DNA of 7,096 bases from Firmicutes bacterium UBA995 (GTDB lineage Bacteria > Bacillota > Sulfobacillia > UBA995). The stretch lies in contig DBBB01000178.1 of NCBI GenBank assembly GCA_002291985.1, positions 1 to 7,096 of the forward strand, written 5' to 3'. The position numbers were made by a program, and so were the translations under genes. Positions 5,238 through 7,096 of this stretch are shown one piece after another (position 1 is the stretch's first letter; every line of letters starts with the position of its first letter). Under the pieces are notes generated by a model. That model made no database searches and had not been told where the DNA came from. It saw only the letters and a list, made by a program, of their open reading frames with translations.

Positions 5238-7083
5238 TTCCCGTGACCTCCCCCACCGGGAGCATACGGCCCCAGGTCACGAGGCAGGCCGAGCCCAGCT
5301 TGACCCCCGCCAGCAACAGGGCCGTGCCGGGAAAGCCCAGCACGGGAATCAGAACCGTGCCCGCCAGGAGACCGCCAAGGCAGCCGCCAACGAGATCGGC
5401 CCCGTACAAAGCGGCGGCCACGCCGGCGGAATCCCGTTCTCCGGCCAGCCAGCCGAGACCCAGAACGAACTGCGCTCCCACTGCCAGCCCGAGCGCAGCG
5501 CAGGCGAGGGAGAAGACCGCCGGCAGCACGCCGGTCATGGGCGCCACTGCGCGGGCAAGCAAGAAACCGGGGACCAGGAGCAAGGTGAAGGCAACCAGCG
5601 CCCATTCCAGCCTGCGGAAGAGCCGTCCGGCCGAGTCACGGTGGCGGGAAACGCAGCGCGCGCCGGCAGCGGCGCCCCCCATGAAGGCGGCGAGCAAGAC
5701 GCCGATAAGCTGGTACACGTGCCCATGGAGCGATTGAAACGCCAGGATGAGGAGCACTTCCCCGACCATGCCCACCATACCGGTGGTGAACACGGCGCCC
5801 GATACCCGACGGCGCGGAGAGCGCAGGGCAAGCCATGATGTCACGAAAACCAGCAGGGGGACGGCCAGGATCCAGACCGGGCCTACCGCGTCCGCCGCTC
5901 CCAGCAAGCGTGCCAGTCCCGGCGTGAACATGGCCCCCCAGTATCGCAGCGAATGGAAGACGGCGACGGGATACAGGTCGGCGTTAGGACGGGCGAGGAG
6001 ATCGCCTGCGATCTCCCGTTCCCCCTTGTTCCACAGGGCAGGGTTCAACCGGTAATTCAGGTATGCTTCCGATACGACGGCGGCTTCGCGACCGCGCTCG
6101 CCCCAGCGTCTTGCCAGATCGGCGCCCGAACTACGCACGAGTTCCCCCTCATCGGAAGCGAGAAAGAGCACTCGATCGCCGGGCAACACGCGGACATACT
6201 TGAAGGCAGCATCGAGGGTAGCGAACAGACACTGCAGGAGTTGCCGCAGTTCGGGTCCAAGGTAGGCGCGATGGCCCGGCGCCGCAAAGGCGAGCACCCC
6301 TCCGGGCGCCAGCACCTGATTCACCAGCCGGAAGAACTCCCGCGTATACAGCCGGTTGACTTGCAGCGTTCCTGGAAGTCCCGCTCCCAGGATGACCGCG
6401 TCGTAGCGGGAAAGAGTTTGCTGAAGGTAACGGCGGGCATCGCCCTGGACCATCTTGAGTCGGGGATCGCCCAGTTCGGCGTCGACGTCCGGCGACGCGA
6501 CCGCCCGCAGCGCCTCGAGCAGGGCGGGGTCAAGCTCAACGTAGGTAATGCGGCGAACGGGGTGCTGCTGGATCTCTGCCAGCAGGCCGCCGGCCCCCCC
6601 GGCGAGGACGAGCACTGCCTGGGGGTTGGGATGAAACAGCAGGGGGAGGTGGGCCAGCGTCTCCAGCAATTCCATGTCGGGGACGGGTATGGTTGCCGCC
6701 AGCAGCCCTCCATAGTGCACGGCAAGCTGCTGTCCCGTCCGCACGACGGCCACGTTGCCGTGCGGGGAATCCTCATGGAAGACGATGTCCTGGCCTGACC
6801 ATTGCCAACTGATAGACCGGGCGTCGACGTGCCGCAGCAAGGACATGCCAACCAACCATGCCAATATCACGATCATGGCGCCAGCCAACCATCGACGGCG
6901 TAAGCTCCCGCCCATCCCGGCGGACCCGGTCCGGAGGCTGCCGAGCCCCACGACGACTAACACCGTCGCCAGGATGCTCGATGTCCGCCAGCCCATCGCC
7001 AGGAGTAGCGTGACCGCGGCCGCGCCGATCAGGGTCCCCACCGTCTCGTGAACGTAAATCCCCGCCGGAACTTCCGCGCCCAT
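5230..7083 (-). CDS. Fused membrane protein with spermidine-synthase-like domain, probably missing its N-terminal membrane half
   Basis: This is a 617-residue protein. Residues 15-83 hold about three membrane segments. Residues ~97-310 form an aminopropyltransferase/SAM-methyltransferase-like Rossmann domain with VLAGGAGGLLAEI (159-171), YVELDP (181-186), QGDARRYL (213-220) and QVNRLYTREFF (241-251). Residues ~398-605 form a six- or seven-helix membrane half, including EVLLILAFQSLHGHVYQLIG (442-461). This layout is known in 'fused MFS/spermidine synthase' proteins. The aspartate of GGGDGG and both aspartates of the DxxDP motif are replaced (AGGAGG, GAGLP), so classical spermidine synthesis is unlikely. 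Residues 7-50 repeat the motif at 556-599, but only six residues precede the first copy against ~160 in the C-terminal half, so the N-terminal half looks truncated. An in-frame TAG (7095-7093) lies three codons before the ATG, and no Shine-Dalgarno sequence is seen there. It is the first visible gene of its operon and overlaps the CxxC gene by 8 bp. Confidence 0.78.
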   Translation of the reverse strand: MGAEVPAGIYVHETVGTLIGAAAVTLLLAMGWRTSSILATVLVVVGLGSLRTGSAGMGGSLRRRWLAGAMIVILAWLVGMSLLRHVDARSISWQWSGQDIVFHEDSPHGNVAVVRTGQQLAVHYGGLLAATIPVPDMELLETLAHLPLLFHPNPQAVLVLAGGAGGLLAEIQQHPVRRITYVELDPALLEALRAVASPDVDAELGDPRLKMVQGDARRYLQQTLSRYDAVILGAGLPGTLQVNRLYTREFFRLVNQVLAPGGVLAFAAPGHRAYLGPELRQLLQCLFATLDAAFKYVRVLPGDRVLFLASDEGELVRSSGADLARRWGERGREAAVVSEAYLNYRLNPALWNKGEREIAGDLLARPNADLYPVAVFHSLRYWGAMFTPGLARLLGAADAVGPVWILAVPLLVFVTSWLALRSPRRRVSGAVFTTGMVGMVGEVLLILAFQSLHGHVYQLIGVLLAAFMGGAAAGARCVSRHRDSAGRLFRRLEWALVAFTLLLVPGFLLARAVAPMTGVLPAVFSLACAALGLAVGAQFVLGLGWLAGERDSAGVAAALYGADLVGGCLGGLLAGTVLIPVLGFPGTALLLAGVKLGSACLVTWGRMLPVGEVTGSG

Positions 7084-7096
7084 CCAAGGAGACTAG

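Noticed and set aside
5953..6798. Plus-strand open frame of 281 codons opposite the SpeE-like gene (and another at 5173-5838)
   Set aside because: Antisense to a gene with clear domain motifs. The translations are Gln/Gly/Arg-rich without family features.

Overview
The window is G+C-rich (roughly two thirds by eye) and densely coding, and it reads as bacterial chromosome. Several genes have strong Shine-Dalgarno sequences; the one at 4525-4536 matches the 16S rRNA 3' end over about 11 bases. GTG starts are common. Together with the gene families present (OPT transporter, DUF1177, DUF917-like, fused membrane 'spermidine synthase'), this fits a high-GC Bacillota-type organism best. That assignment is an inference of low certainty. 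No RNA gene, insertion sequence, CRISPR array or prophage gene is visible.

Left block (1-3807). A minus-strand operon reads leftward from about 2600: an OPT-family transporter (2471-840), an Asp/Glu/hydantoin racemase-family enzyme (758-72), and the first 25 codons of a DUF917-like protein (75-1) that overlaps the racemase stop and runs off the window. Divergent from it, across a 394-bp intergenic region, is a DUF1177 protein (2866-3807). The intergenic region holds a 12-bp perfect palindrome inside a candidate promoter spacer, a 12-bp direct repeat, three copies of TACCGGC and several short inverted repeats, so it looks like a regulated two-way promoter region. A transporter for small peptides or peptide-like compounds, a racemase, a DUF917-like protein and DUF1177 together suggest uptake and breakdown of an unusual amino-acid, peptide or hydantoin-like compound. 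The substrate cannot be read from the sequence.

Right block (3888-7096). A second minus-strand operon reads leftward from the right edge: a polytopic membrane protein with an embedded aminopropyltransferase-like domain (7083-5230), a membrane-anchored protein of unknown function with a CxxC pair (5237-4572, overlapping the previous gene by 8 bp), and a CcdA/DsbD-type membrane protein with paired cysteines (4520-3888). This looks like an envelope module, possibly for thiol redox or cytochrome/metal maturation. The aminopropyltransferase domain has lost the catalytic aspartates of true spermidine synthases. The protein also appears to lack most of its first membrane half: an in-frame TAG lies three codons before its first ATG, and an internal repeat shows what is missing.

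The two blocks converge at 3808-3887, where no clear terminator was found. The best candidates for undescribed biology are the divergent OPT/racemase/DUF917/DUF1177 locus and the aminopropyltransferase-like/CxxC/CcdA-like membrane operon.
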